Notes: generated from the letters alone by a model not told the origin. Shown: positions 1 through 6,409, numbered from the stretch's first letter. The stretch: DNA of 7,265 nt from Vicinamibacteria bacterium (GCA_025938035.1 JAICQE010000195.1:1-7265); one strand, 5' to 3'. Translations and numbers: made by a program.

Positions 1-1412
1 ACGCGGTGCAGGGACGGAACGTCGTGCTCGACGAGGTGCGACGCCACCGTCTCGTTTGCCAGGAGCATGAACTCCTCGATGATGCGGTGGGCCACGTTGC
101 GCTCGCTGGCGACAATGGCCTCGATCTGACCGGCGTCGGACAGAATGACTTCCGCTTCCGGCAAATCGAAGTCGATCGAGCCTCGGCGGCGCCGGCGCTG
201 ATTCAGAATGTCGAACAGCTCGTGCATCAGCTCGAACATCGGTACCAGCGGACGATACTGTGCGATCGTCTTCGCGTCCCGTTCGGTGAGAATCGCATTC
301 ACCGCCGTGTAGGTCATCCGCGCGTCGCTGTTGATCACGCCGTCGTGAATCTCATAGCGGACGACGTGGCCGCGACGGTCGACTTCCATCAGACACGACT
401 GAACCAGCCGATCGACCTGCGCATTCAGACTGCACAAGCCCGTCGCCAGCTCCGCCGGGAACATGTGCACCGCCCGTTCGGTGAAGTACACCGAGGTGCC
501 GCGGGCGTACGCCTCTTCGTCGAGCGCACTGCCCTCCTTCACGTAGTGCGACACGTCGGCGATGTGCACGCCGAGCCAGTAGTGGCCGTTCGGCAGCCGC
601 TCGATCGTGATCGCATCGTCAAAGTCGCGCGCGTGCTCGCCGTCGATGGTGACGGTGGTCACCGGCCGGAAATCCGTCCGGCCGCGGATGTCGCGTTCCT
701 TGACCGCGCTGCCGATGCGCCCGGCTTCCTCGATGGATTCTTCCGAATGGGCGTCGGGAATATTGAATTTGCGGATGATGATCTGCGTGTCGACTCCGGG
801 TTCGTCGACCTTCCCGAGCACGTCGACGACGCGCCCGATTGGGCCGCGCGTCGCCGTCGGCCAGCGCGTGATCTGGACGAGGACCATTTCGCCAGGCTCG
901 GCCGACGATGACTGGCCGGTCGGCACATGGATGTCCGTCAGCACGCGGCGATCGAACGGCACCACGAAGCCAGGCCCGCCCTCGTCCATCTCGTAACGGC
1001 CGACGACTGTTTCGTTGCCGCGCTCGAGGATGCGGATAATCCGGCCCTCGAGACCTTTCGCCGTCTCGCGCTCGACGCGGGCGACAACGCGATCGCCGTG
1101 CATCGCTTCGAGCAGATTCGCTCCGGCGATGTAGATGTCCCTGCGCTCGGACGTCTCCGCATGCTCGGGCACCACGAAGCCAAACCCGCCAGGGTTCGTC
1201 GACAGGCGTCCCACCACCAGGTCCATCTTGTCGGGGACGCCGAAGCGGTTCCCGCGAACCTGCAACAGCTCGCCGGAGGCAACGAGGCCCTTCAGCTGAC
1301 GTGTGAACGACGCGCGCTCCTCGCGCGGAATGCGCAGGATCTGCGCGAGCTCTCGAGCGGTGGCGGGGTGATGAACGCGTTCGCGGATGAGTGTGATGAG
1401 TGGAAGCGGCAT
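1..1412 (-). CDS. rnr: Ribonuclease R (VacB/RNB family 3'-5' exoribonuclease), 3' end cut off by window edge
   Basis: This gene encodes a processive, hydrolytic 3'-5' exoribonuclease that degrades structured RNA, rRNA and tagged mRNA in the cytoplasm. I translated the minus strand from the ATG at 1412 and obtained 470 uninterrupted codons running off the left edge. Residues 1-60 look like the RNase R N-terminal winged helix. Residues 65-200 hold two cold-shock-type OB domains (GGFGFVVP near 75, AMHGD near 103, a second GPGFVVP near 146). The RNB catalytic domain starts near 245. TIDGEHARDFDDA carries the four metal-binding aspartates expected for RNase R (D257, D263, D265, D266), and SERNVAHRIIEEFMLLAN follows near 436. 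The rest of RNB, the S1 domain and the basic tail lie outside the window. The start shares one base with the stop of the glycerate kinase gene (TGATG) and has no clear Shine-Dalgarno sequence, so translational coupling is likely. RNase II is less likely given the N-terminal helix-turn-helix and the GEHARDFDDA motif. Confidence 0.95.
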   Translation of the reverse strand, partial: MPLPLITLIRERVHHPATARELAQILRIPREERASFTRQLKGLVASGELLQVRGNRFGVPDKMDLVVGRLSTNPGGFGFVVPEHAETSERRDIYIAGANLLEAMHGDRVVARVERETAKGLEGRIIRILERGNETVVGRYEMDEGGPGFVVPFDRRVLTDIHVPTGQSSSAEPGEMVLVQITRWPTATRGPIGRVVDVLGKVDEPGVDTQIIIRKFNIPDAHSEESIEEAGRIGSAVKERDIRGRTDFRPVTTVTIDGEHARDFDDAITIERLPNGHYWLGVHIADVSHYVKEGSALDEEAYARGTSVYFTERAVHMFPAELATGLCSLNAQVDRLVQSCLMEVDRRGHVVRYEIHDGVINSDARMTYTAVNAILTERDAKTIAQYRPLVPMFELMHELFDILNQRRRRRGSIDFDLPEAEVILSDAGQIEAIVASERNVAHRIIEEFMLLANETVASHLVEHDVPSLHR

Positions 1413-2635
1413 CAACTCGCGAGAATAACCTGCAGGTCGCCGACGTTTGTGGCCGTCGGTCCGGTCTTAATCAAGTCTCCAAGCCTTTCGAAGAATACGT
1501 AGGTGTTGTTCTCGTCGAGGAATTCGCGCGGATCGAGGCCGGCGGCCTGCGCGCGCTGCAACGTCGACGAGTCGACGATCGCGCCAGCGGCGTCCGTCGG
1601 CCCGTCGATGCCATCCGTGCCCAAGCTCGCGCCGGCAACCCGATCGCCGAGCACGGCGAGACCGCTCGCCATGGCGAGAGCGAACTCCTGATTGCGGCCG
1701 CCGCGCCCGTGGCCCCGCACGGTCACCGTCGTTTCGCCTGAGGAGATGACGCACAACGGGCGTGCGAGCATCGAGGCGTCGGCGGCGATGCGATTCAGGT
1801 GCGCGATAGCCGTCTCACGTGCCTCGCCGGTGACGGGTTCGCGCACGATGAGCACGTGATACCCAAGCTGTCGCGCGGCAGCCTCGGCGCCTTCGATGGC
1901 GCCACGCTGCGCGCCGATCACGCGCGCCATCGATCGCTGGAGCCTCACGTCGCCAGTCTGGGGGGTTTCGGGCACGGCAGCCTCGACACCGCGCTGCAGC
2001 CGTTGAACGACCGCCGCGGGATAGGCCGCCACACCGCCTCGCGCGTTCAGAATCGCCAGCGCCTGTGCGTACGTGCTGTCATCGGGAACCGTCGGCCCCG
2101 ACGCGATCACGGACAGGTCGTCACCCACCACGTCGGAAACGGCCAGCGTCAGCACGCTTCCCGTCGCCGCTGCCGCCAGCTGGCCGCCTTTGACGGCGGA
2201 GAGGTGCTTGCGGACGGTGTTCAACTCGTAGATGTCGGCACCGTGCTCCATCAGCGTCCGGGCCGTCTGCTGTTTGTCCGCCAGGTCGATGCTGTCCGCC
2301 GGCAGCGCCATCAACGCGGATCCACCGCCAGACAGCAGCACCACGAGCAGATCGTCGGGCCCGGACGACTGCGCGATCTCGATCGCCCGCCGCGCCGCGG
2401 CCACGCTGCCGTCGGTCGGGAGCGGATGCCCGGCGTTGTGCCACTCGGCGCCTTGCGGCAGCAGCTCCGGGGGATGCGGACCGATGCCGACCATGCGCCG
2501 CATCGGCGCGGCCGTGGCTGAGGCAAACGCATTCAACATGACGGCGGCGGCTTTGCCGGCGGCGATCACGTCCACGGCCGCTGCCCGCTGCAGCGGCGCG
2601 ACGATGTCCGGGTCGTCGAGCGCGCGCCGCACCAA
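1412..2635 (-). CDS. gckA: Glycerate 2-kinase, MOFRL/DUF4147 family (start uncertain)
   Basis: The product is predicted to phosphorylate D-glycerate to 2-phosphoglycerate with ATP, feeding serine, glyoxylate or sugar-acid carbon into lower glycolysis. In the 407-residue form starting at TTG 2635, the N-terminal DUF4147 domain shows AAGKAA (K28, the conserved lysine), NAGHPLPTDGS near 67, the glycine-rich LLSGGGSALM near 100, INTVRKHLS-like LNTVRKHLSAVKGGQLA near 139 and SDVVGDDLSVIASGP near 167. The C-terminal MOFRL domain shows SSGETTV near 298, GRGGRNQEFAL near 310, GTDGIDGPTDAAG near 339 and the closing GPTATNVGDL. The start is doubtful. The frame stays open to 2740 and its translation there (LREDLTTIIRAAIDGVDAG) resembles the first helix of this family, but it contains no ATG, GTG or TTG. 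TTG 2635 (or GTG 2632) is the only ordinary start codon and would remove that helix. The gene follows the 103-residue ORF in the same frame and overlaps rnr by one base. The family call is firm; the substrate is inferred from the family. Confidence 0.93.
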   Translation of the reverse strand: MVRRALDDPDIVAPLQRAAAVDVIAAGKAAAVMLNAFASATAAPMRRMVGIGPHPPELLPQGAEWHNAGHPLPTDGSVAAARRAIEIAQSSGPDDLLVVLLSGGGSALMALPADSIDLADKQQTARTLMEHGADIYELNTVRKHLSAVKGGQLAAAATGSVLTLAVSDVVGDDLSVIASGPTVPDDSTYAQALAILNARGGVAAYPAAVVQRLQRGVEAAVPETPQTGDVRLQRSMARVIGAQRGAIEGAEAAARQLGYHVLIVREPVTGEARETAIAHLNRIAADASMLARPLCVISSGETTVTVRGHGRGGRNQEFALAMASGLAVLGDRVAGASLGTDGIDGPTDAAGAIVDSSTLQRAQAAGLDPREFLDENNTYVFFERLGDLIKTGPTATNVGDLQVILAS

Positions 2636-2740
2636 TCCACCCGCATCGACGCCATCGATGGCGGCGCGAATGATTGTCGTGAGGTCCTCGCGGAGCCTGC
2701 GGTGACGCTGTGTCAGTGGAATGGTGCCAGTTGACCGTTC
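2636..2740 (-). other. In-frame 5' extension of the glycerate kinase gene, probably translated
   Basis: This stretch lies directly between the TAA of the upstream small ORF (2743-2741) and TTG 2635. It reads without a stop in the glycerate kinase frame for 35 codons. The part from about 2695 down to 2636 translates to LREDLTTIIRAAIDGVDAGG, which looks like the conserved N-terminal helix of DUF4147 proteins. In these proteins the GKA lysine usually lies some 45-55 residues from the start, whereas the TTG-initiated form has only 27 residues before it. In this frame the only start-like codons are CTG at 2716 and ATT at 2722, and neither has a recognisable Shine-Dalgarno sequence. Initiation at one of these rare codons is my preferred reading. 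Reinitiation or readthrough from the upstream ORF, or a sequence error, are alternatives. Confidence 0.55.
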
Positions 2741-3052
2741 TTAATTGATGTGGCGAGGATCGGTCCAGGCGGACAGCCCGGTGACGACGTCGAATTGCCG
2801 GAGGAGCTTGCCAACGACCTCGTCGGCGTTTTCCACGTTGCAGAGGCGATCGAGCTGGGCGATGACTTTCACCAACGCCTGTTCGACATCATGAATCGCA
2901 CGTTCCGAATAGAACTCGCGCTGCGCTTCGAGGCGCTGCTGGCGCTTCACGAACTCTTCACGATAGAAATTCGATACGGAATGAATTACGGGCTCGCAGG
3001 GCGGGCGTGAATCTGTCAGGAAGCGGGATAAGCGGTTCCGCGACGCAGCCAT
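2741..3052 (-). CDS. Hypothetical 103-residue protein, family not recognised
   Basis: The predicted protein has 103 residues from ATG 3052 to TAA 2743-2741, with an in-frame TAG only eight codons upstream, so it cannot start much earlier. I do not recognise a family. Residues 1-28 are basic and proline-containing, with no signal peptide or membrane segment. Residues 30-70 are rich in Glu, Arg, Gln and Leu (YREEFVKRQQRLEAQREF, then VEQALVKVIAQLDRL) and should form one or two amphipathic helices. The tail ends in SAWTDPRHIN. There are two cysteines, C19 and C71, and no obvious metal or catalytic motif. A GGAG lies 10 nt before the ATG and a promoter-like site lies just upstream. The ORF fills the gap between ftsX and the glycerate kinase, and its stop is in the kinase frame. 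GC-rich sequence generates many false ORFs, but the sensible composition, tight packing and promoter favour a real gene. Confidence 0.55.
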   Translation of the reverse strand: MAASRNRLSRFLTDSRPPCEPVIHSVSNFYREEFVKRQQRLEAQREFYSERAIHDVEQALVKVIAQLDRLCNVENADEVVGKLLRQFDVVTGLSAWTDPRHIN

Positions 3053-3160
3053 TACCTGAATGCTCCAGTCTAGCTACCGTGCTGAGCCGCTGTCAACGCA
3101 GCCCCGCCCGTGCATGAATGACGCCCCGTTCTGGTCCGAAAGTGCCATACGCCTTGGGCT
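3053..3160. other. Gap between ftsX and the 103-residue ORF
   Basis: These 108 bp after the ftsX stop contain the TTGACA-N18-TAGACT site and the GGAG before the small ORF. I see no strong hairpin followed by a T-run on the minus strand, so ftsEX transcription may continue into the downstream genes. No coding capacity of its own is evident. Confidence 0.5.
3067..3096 (-). promoter_or_regulatory. Sigma70-like promoter for the 103-aa ORF / glycerate kinase / rnr unit
   Basis: On the minus strand a perfect -35 hexamer TTGACA (3096-3091) is followed after 18 nt by TAGACT (3072-3067), which matches four of six bases of TATAAT. Transcription would begin near 3060, only about 8 nt before the ATG at 3052, so the transcript would be nearly leaderless and would exclude the GGAG at 3066-3063. 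The site sits in the only non-coding gap between ftsX and the three genes downstream. It is supported by hexamer match and position only. Confidence 0.45.
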
Positions 3161-4048
3161 TCATCCCGCGTGGCGGGCGGCGGTAAATCCGCCGGCACTT
3201 CCGACGATCATCCCGCCGGCCAGCAGGTAGCCGACGAACCGCAGCGGCAGAAACTCGATGGTTCCACCGGCGAGAATCGCCCGGATCTCCGTCTCCCACC
3301 ACGACACGGTGACGGCAAATCCGGCCCCGAGCAGCAGCAGCGCGACGACCGCTCCGATGCCACCCTGCAGCAACCCTTCGGCGACGAATGGCCCACGGAT
3401 GAACGTCAGCGGTGCACCGACGAGCTCCATGATTTCGATCTCGTCGCGGCGCGCATGCAGTCCGAGGCGAACGACCGTTGCGACCGTGACGGCTGCAGCC
3501 ACGGCCATGAGCAGCGCCAGGGCGAGACCAGCCCCGCGTACGGTTCGCAGCGTCCCGGCCACGCGGCCAAGCCATTCGCTGTCGTATCCCACGTCGGCGA
3601 CGCCTGGAGCCGAGCCCAGCTGTTTCACGACCGCAGCGGCGCGGCCGTCGGCCTCTGCCTCCGGTCGCAGCCTGACTTCGACGGAGGCGGGAAACGGGTT
3701 GTCGCTGAAGTTCGCGGCCAGCGCCGCGAGGTCCGTGAACTCGCGGCGGAAGCGAGTCAGCGCCTCGGCCTTCGACACATACTCGCGAGCGGCGCCGACT
3801 CCGCTCTGATCGATGATCGCTTCGATGGCGCCGCGCTCCTCCGACGTCGCATCGTCGCGCAGATAGACCGAAAACTCGGCCGCCGACGACCAGCGCGCGA
3901 GCAGGCGTTCCCCGTTCCACGTGATCAGCAGGAGCGCGCCGAGCACGATCATCGCCAGCGAGATCGCCAGCACGGCGAACGCGCCGGATCCGCCGCTGCG
4001 CCGAACGCCGGCCCACGCGAGACGGAACGAATACGCGAGCGCCCTCAT
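3161..4048 (-). CDS. ftsX: Cell division protein FtsX, membrane subunit of FtsEX
   Basis: This is the inner-membrane subunit of the FtsEX complex, an ABC-transporter-like machine that couples ATP hydrolysis in the cytoplasm to activation of septal peptidoglycan hydrolases outside the membrane. The protein has 295 residues, close to the usual length of about 300. It shows four hydrophobic segments, roughly 22-43, 173-196, 222-248 and 270-290. The first periplasmic loop contains the classic FtsX stretch: EFSVYLRDD near 58, YVSKAEALTRFRREF near 90-104 and NPFPASVEVRL near 117-127. The cytosolic coupling segment RDEIEIMELVGAP with FIRGPFVAEGLLQGG spans 201-230. The ATG at 4048 overlaps the ftsE stop by four bases (ATGA), so the two subunits are translationally coupled. 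No hydrolase adaptor or murein hydrolase gene lies next to it in this window. Confidence 0.95.
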   Translation of the reverse strand: MRALAYSFRLAWAGVRRSGGSGAFAVLAISLAMIVLGALLLITWNGERLLARWSSAAEFSVYLRDDATSEERGAIEAIIDQSGVGAAREYVSKAEALTRFRREFTDLAALAANFSDNPFPASVEVRLRPEAEADGRAAAVVKQLGSAPGVADVGYDSEWLGRVAGTLRTVRGAGLALALLMAVAAAVTVATVVRLGLHARRDEIEIMELVGAPLTFIRGPFVAEGLLQGGIGAVVALLLLGAGFAVTVSWWETEIRAILAGGTIEFLPLRFVGYLLAGGMIVGSAGGFTAARHAG

Positions 4049-4704
4049 GCCATTTCAACCACGCGGCCCTGATCGAGCGTGACCGTGCGCCGCCCGACGA
4101 GGCGGATCAGCTCGCGATCGTGGGTCGCCACCAGAACGGTCGTGCCGCCGGCGTTGACCTCGCGCAGCAGGTTCATGATTTCCAGCGACAAGTCCGGATC
4201 GAGGTTCCCCGTCGGTTCGTCGGCCAGCACGAGGCTCGGGCCGTTGACGAGCGCGCGGGCGATGGCCACACGCTGCTGCTCGCCGCCGGACAGATCCGAT
4301 GGATAGGCGCTCAGCCGGTGCTGCAGCCCGACCCACTTCAGCACCTGAAATGCGCGGCGCCGCTGCTGTGACTCGGACGTCCCCATCACTTCGGGGACGA
4401 ACGAGACGTTCTCGATCACCGTGCGAGTTGGAATCAGCTTGAAGTCCTGGAAGATGAACCCGATGCTCCGCCGGTACTCCTGCACTTCGCGGCGCTTCAG
4501 GCTTGCCAGGTTCTGCCCGCTGACGACCAGATCGCCGGACGTCGGCCGCTCCTGCATCAGCAGCAGACGAAGCAGCGTGGACTTGCCCGCGCCGCTCGGT
4601 CCCGTCAGAAACACGAACTCGCCCCGCGCAACCGTCAGTGAGAGGTCGTGCAGCGCGTACAGACCGCGGCTGTACATCTTCGAGAGGTGTCGCGTCTCTA
4701 TCAC
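4045..4704 (-). CDS. ftsE: Cell division ATP-binding protein FtsE
   Basis: This is the cytoplasmic ABC ATPase that partners FtsX in the divisome. The protein has 219 residues, normal for FtsE. The motifs appear in order: Walker A GPSGAGKST at 35-43, Q-loop Q86 in FIFQDFKL, signature LSGGEQQR at 138-145, Walker B LVLADEP with the catalytic glutamate E163, D-loop GNLDP near 166-170, and switch histidine H195 in VATHDREL. The FQDFKLIPTRTVIENV segment is characteristic of FtsE as opposed to other MacB/LolD-like ATPases. The start is GTG at 4704: an in-frame TAG lies two codons upstream, the next in-frame ATG is codon 10, and the family usually begins MI.....LSK.Y. No strong Shine-Dalgarno sequence is visible. 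The gene overlaps ftsX by four bases and is preceded by a gap with a TATAAT box. Confidence 0.96.
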   Translation of the reverse strand: MIETRHLSKMYSRGLYALHDLSLTVARGEFVFLTGPSGAGKSTLLRLLLMQERPTSGDLVVSGQNLASLKRREVQEYRRSIGFIFQDFKLIPTRTVIENVSFVPEVMGTSESQQRRRAFQVLKWVGLQHRLSAYPSDLSGGEQQRVAIARALVNGPSLVLADEPTGNLDPDLSLEIMNLLREVNAGGTTVLVATHDRELIRLVGRRTVTLDQGRVVEMA

Positions 4705-4751
4705 CCGCTATGCACCCGGGGCGGCCGAAGGCCTATTCACTTGAAACTGGA

Positions 4752-4764
4752 GGCTCTGATTATA
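4752..4764 (-). promoter_or_regulatory. Candidate -10 box upstream of ftsE
   Basis: The minus strand contains a perfect TATAAT at 4764-4759, inside the gap between gatB and ftsE. Transcription would start near 4752 and leave an untranslated leader of about 48 nt before the GTG at 4704. No good TTGACA-like hexamer lies 16-18 nt upstream, since the region is occupied by an inverted repeat. The promoter may therefore depend on an activator, or the box may be chance. AT-rich hexamers are rare in this GC-rich sequence, which favours function. Confidence 0.45.
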
Positions 4765-4807
4765 GCTGCTCGCTGGACGGACAGGTAGCCTGTGTTGCCT
4801 GAGCAGC
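4765..4807. repeat. Nested inverted repeat between gatB and ftsE
   Basis: Perfect 7-bp arms (gctgctc at 4765-4771 and gagcagc at 4801-4807) enclose a smaller perfect hairpin, acagg-tag-cctgt at 4781-4793. On the minus strand the structure starts 8 nt after the expected gatB stop (4816) and ends immediately before the TATAAT box. It could be a weak gatB transcript-end hairpin, though no U-tract follows, or an operator over the -35 region of the ftsE promoter. Both roles are inferred from position. Confidence 0.4.
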
Positions 4808-4815
4808 CTGGGTAA

Positions 4816-4865
4816 CTAACCGCCGAGCTCTTTCTTCAGCAGCTCGTTGGCGAGCTTGGGGTTTG
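4816..4865 (-). other. Out-of-frame remnant of the gatB C-terminus after a 1-nt deletion
   Basis: In the +1-shifted frame this stretch reads [15 protein letters not shown] and then TAG at 4818-4816, which is the expected C-terminal tail of GatB ([15 protein letters not shown]). In the frame entered from upstream it reads QTPSSPTSC and stops at 4836. Inserting one G between 4866 and 4865 gives GGC AAG GCA AAC CCC AAG and restores a 480-residue GatB. The lesion is therefore placed at the junction of codons 464 and 465. A real mutation and a sequencing or assembly error are both possible. The clean remainder of the gene favours an error or a very recent change. Confidence 0.85.
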
Positions 4866-6257
4866 CTTGCCCCTGCTGCCCTTCATCACCTGGCCGACGA
4901 GGAACCCGAACGTCTGCATCTTCCCGGCCCGATACTGCGCCACCGCATCGGCATTGGCGGCGATGACCCCGCGGATGATGTCCGTGAGCGCCGACTCGTC
5001 GCCGATCTGGGCGAGGCCGTCGGTGCGGACGATCTCGTCGGCCGAGCGGCCGGAGTCGTACATCCGCGCAAACACGTCCTTGCCGATCGAACTGCTGATG
5101 GTCCCCTTTTCGATCAGGATGACGAGACCCGCCAGGCGGTCCGCGCTCAACGGCTGGTCGCCGATGTCCTGGCCCCGCTCCTTCATGGTCCGCAGCAGCT
5201 CGCCCATCACCCAGTTGCTGGCGGCCTTCGCGTTTCCGGCCGCGGCGGCGACGGCTTCGAAGTAGTCCGCGAGGCCGGCAGACCCCGTCAGCACACCAGC
5301 GTCGTACTCGGGTATGGCGTACTGCTCCACAAAGCGCTGCCGCCGCGCCGCGGGGAGCTCCGGCATGGAGGCCTTGACGCGGGCGACGCGCGCCTCGTCC
5401 ACCACCAGCGGGAGAAGGTCCGGTTCCGGGAAATAGCGGTAGTCGTGCGCCTCTTCCTTACTGCGCATCGAGTGCGTTCGGCCGGAACCCGAGTCGAAGA
5501 GACGCGTTTCCTGGACGACGCGGCCGCCGCTCTCGAGCAGATCGATCTGCCGTCCGATTTCGTATTCGAGCGCCTTCTCGACGTAGCGGAACGAGTTGAG
5601 GTTCTTCACTTCGGCTTTGGTGCCGAGCGTCGCCTGGCCGCGCGGGCGCACCGACACGTTCGCGTCGCAGCGCAGGCTGCCTTCCTCCATGTTTCCGTCG
5701 TTGACACCGAGCCAGACGAGGATGTCGCGCAGGCGCGAGAAGAACTCCGCCGCGTCGGCGGCGGATCGCAGGTCGGGCTCGGAGACGATCTCGATCAGCG
5801 GGACGCCGCTGCGGTTGTAGTCGACATACGTGCGGCGATGGGAGTCGGGGAAGCCTTCGTGCAGCGACTTCCCTGCATCCTCCTCCATGTGGATGCGCGT
5901 CAGGCCGATCCATTTCGTCTCGCCGTCAACGGTGATCTCGAGTCCGCCGCCGAGAGCCAGCGGCCGCTCGTACTGCGAAATCTGATAGCCCTTCGGCAGG
6001 TCCGGATAGAAGTAGTTCTTGCGGGCAAAGATCGACTCGGGCTGAACGGTGCAGCCGAGCGCGAGCGCGGCCTTGATCGCGAAATCAACGGCCTGGCGGT
6101 TCAGCACCGGGAGAGCCCCGGGCAGACCGAGGCACACCGGACACACCTGGGAATTGGGCGCAGCACCGAACGCAGTGCTGCAGCCACAGAAAATCTTCGT
6201 GCGGGTCTGAAGCTGGGCGTGAATCTCGAGACCGATGACTGGCTCGTAATCGTTCAC
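4836..6257 (-). CDS. gatB: Asp-tRNA(Asn)/Glu-tRNA(Gln) amidotransferase subunit B, frameshifted at its extreme C-terminus
   Basis: GatB is the tRNA-binding, kinase-like subunit of GatCAB, which activates misacylated Glu-tRNA(Gln) or Asp-tRNA(Asn) and converts it to the amide form with ammonia supplied by GatA. The open frame gives 473 residues. It starts with the family signature [13 protein letters not shown] (4-16). The zinc-site cysteines are C24, C26, C39 and C42 in CGCSTAF...[26 protein letters not shown] (81-96), HMEEDAGK (123-130), [18 protein letters not shown] (145-162) and [10 protein letters not shown] (196-205) follow. From about 300 on is the helical YqeY-like tail domain, ending [19 protein letters not shown]. 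There a 1-nt deletion shifts the frame and swaps the last 16 residues for QTPSSPTSC. The start is GTG 6257; an in-frame TGA lies 36 nt further up and no ATG is available. GGAAGA just before the GTG, or GGGAG about 14 nt upstream, may serve for ribosome binding. gatA and gatC are not in this window. Confidence 0.96.
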   Translation of the reverse strand: MNDYEPVIGLEIHAQLQTRTKIFCGCSTAFGAAPNSQVCPVCLGLPGALPVLNRQAVDFAIKAALALGCTVQPESIFARKNYFYPDLPKGYQISQYERPLALGGGLEITVDGETKWIGLTRIHMEEDAGKSLHEGFPDSHRRTYVDYNRSGVPLIEIVSEPDLRSAADAAEFFSRLRDILVWLGVNDGNMEEGSLRCDANVSVRPRGQATLGTKAEVKNLNSFRYVEKALEYEIGRQIDLLESGGRVVQETRLFDSGSGRTHSMRSKEEAHDYRYFPEPDLLPLVVDEARVARVKASMPELPAARRQRFVEQYAIPEYDAGVLTGSAGLADYFEAVAAAAGNAKAASNWVMGELLRTMKERGQDIGDQPLSADRLAGLVILIEKGTISSSIGKDVFARMYDSGRSADEIVRTDGLAQIGDESALTDIIRGVIAANADAVAQYRAGKMQTFGFLVGQVMKGSRGKQTPSSPTSC

Positions 6258-6272
6258 TCTTCCAGGTTCTCC

Positions 6273-6409
6273 CTTCTCAGTTCGTGTTCATGTTCGGTTC
6301 GTGGTTCGATGGTTCCCGTTCGGTGTTCGGCTCCGGGCTCGGCTCCGGCTTCGAACAGCGAACTCTAAACTCAGAACGCCGAACCGAACACAGAACACGA
6401 ACCGAGAAG
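6273..6409. repeat. 137-bp imperfect palindrome made of GTTC/GAAC-rich arms
   Basis: The gap between pckA and gatB (6258-6437) has no gene and is mostly filled by this element. Its outer arms are 6273-6301 and 6380-6409. Compared with the reverse complement of the other, they match in blocks of 6, 10 and 10 bases, with one mismatch and one 2-versus-3-base difference. The mismatch becomes a G:U pair in a minus-strand transcript. Inner arms 6318-6328 and 6353-6363 match at 10 of 11 positions. Two 16-nt stretches between the arms form a symmetric internal loop, and the apex is a GC-rich loop with two copies of CGGCTCCGG (6329-6349). On the plus strand the left half has eight GTTC words and the right half seven GAAC words. 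It begins about 30 nt after the pckA stop and ends about 15 nt before the gatB start. Possible roles are an intercistronic hairpin, a dispersed REP-like element or a protein-binding site. Confidence 0.75.

Noticed and set aside
6..911. A 301-codon plus-strand open frame antisense to rnr
   Set aside because: The minus strand encodes an uninterrupted RNase R with all catalytic residues. The plus-strand product has no recognisable domain and is typical of mirror frames in GC-rich genes.
3093..4058. A 321-codon minus-strand frame overlapping ftsX in another phase
   Set aside because: Its translation is extremely Arg/Gly-rich and lacks any motif, whereas the ftsX phase gives a full four-helix protein with family signatures and an ATGA junction with ftsE.
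1412..4704. A novel functional module linking FtsEX, the orphan protein, glycerate kinase and RNase R
   Set aside because: The genes are co-directional housekeeping functions without a shared pathway. Adjacency in one window is not evidence of a system.
4708..4740. A possible 10-codon GTG-started leader ORF upstream of ftsE
   Set aside because: It has no Shine-Dalgarno sequence or stalling-type motif, and such a short frame is expected by chance.
4780..4815. Three CAGGC words at 9-nt spacing on the minus strand after gatB
   Set aside because: Only the first five bases repeat, three copies in GC-rich sequence are weak evidence, and the inverted repeat explains much of the pattern.
4863..6368. 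A 501-codon open frame on the plus strand, antisense to gatB
   Set aside because: It lies opposite the clearly conserved gatB frame, its translation is Arg/Ala/Val/His-rich with no family motif, and long antisense frames are a routine by-product of GC-biased codons.
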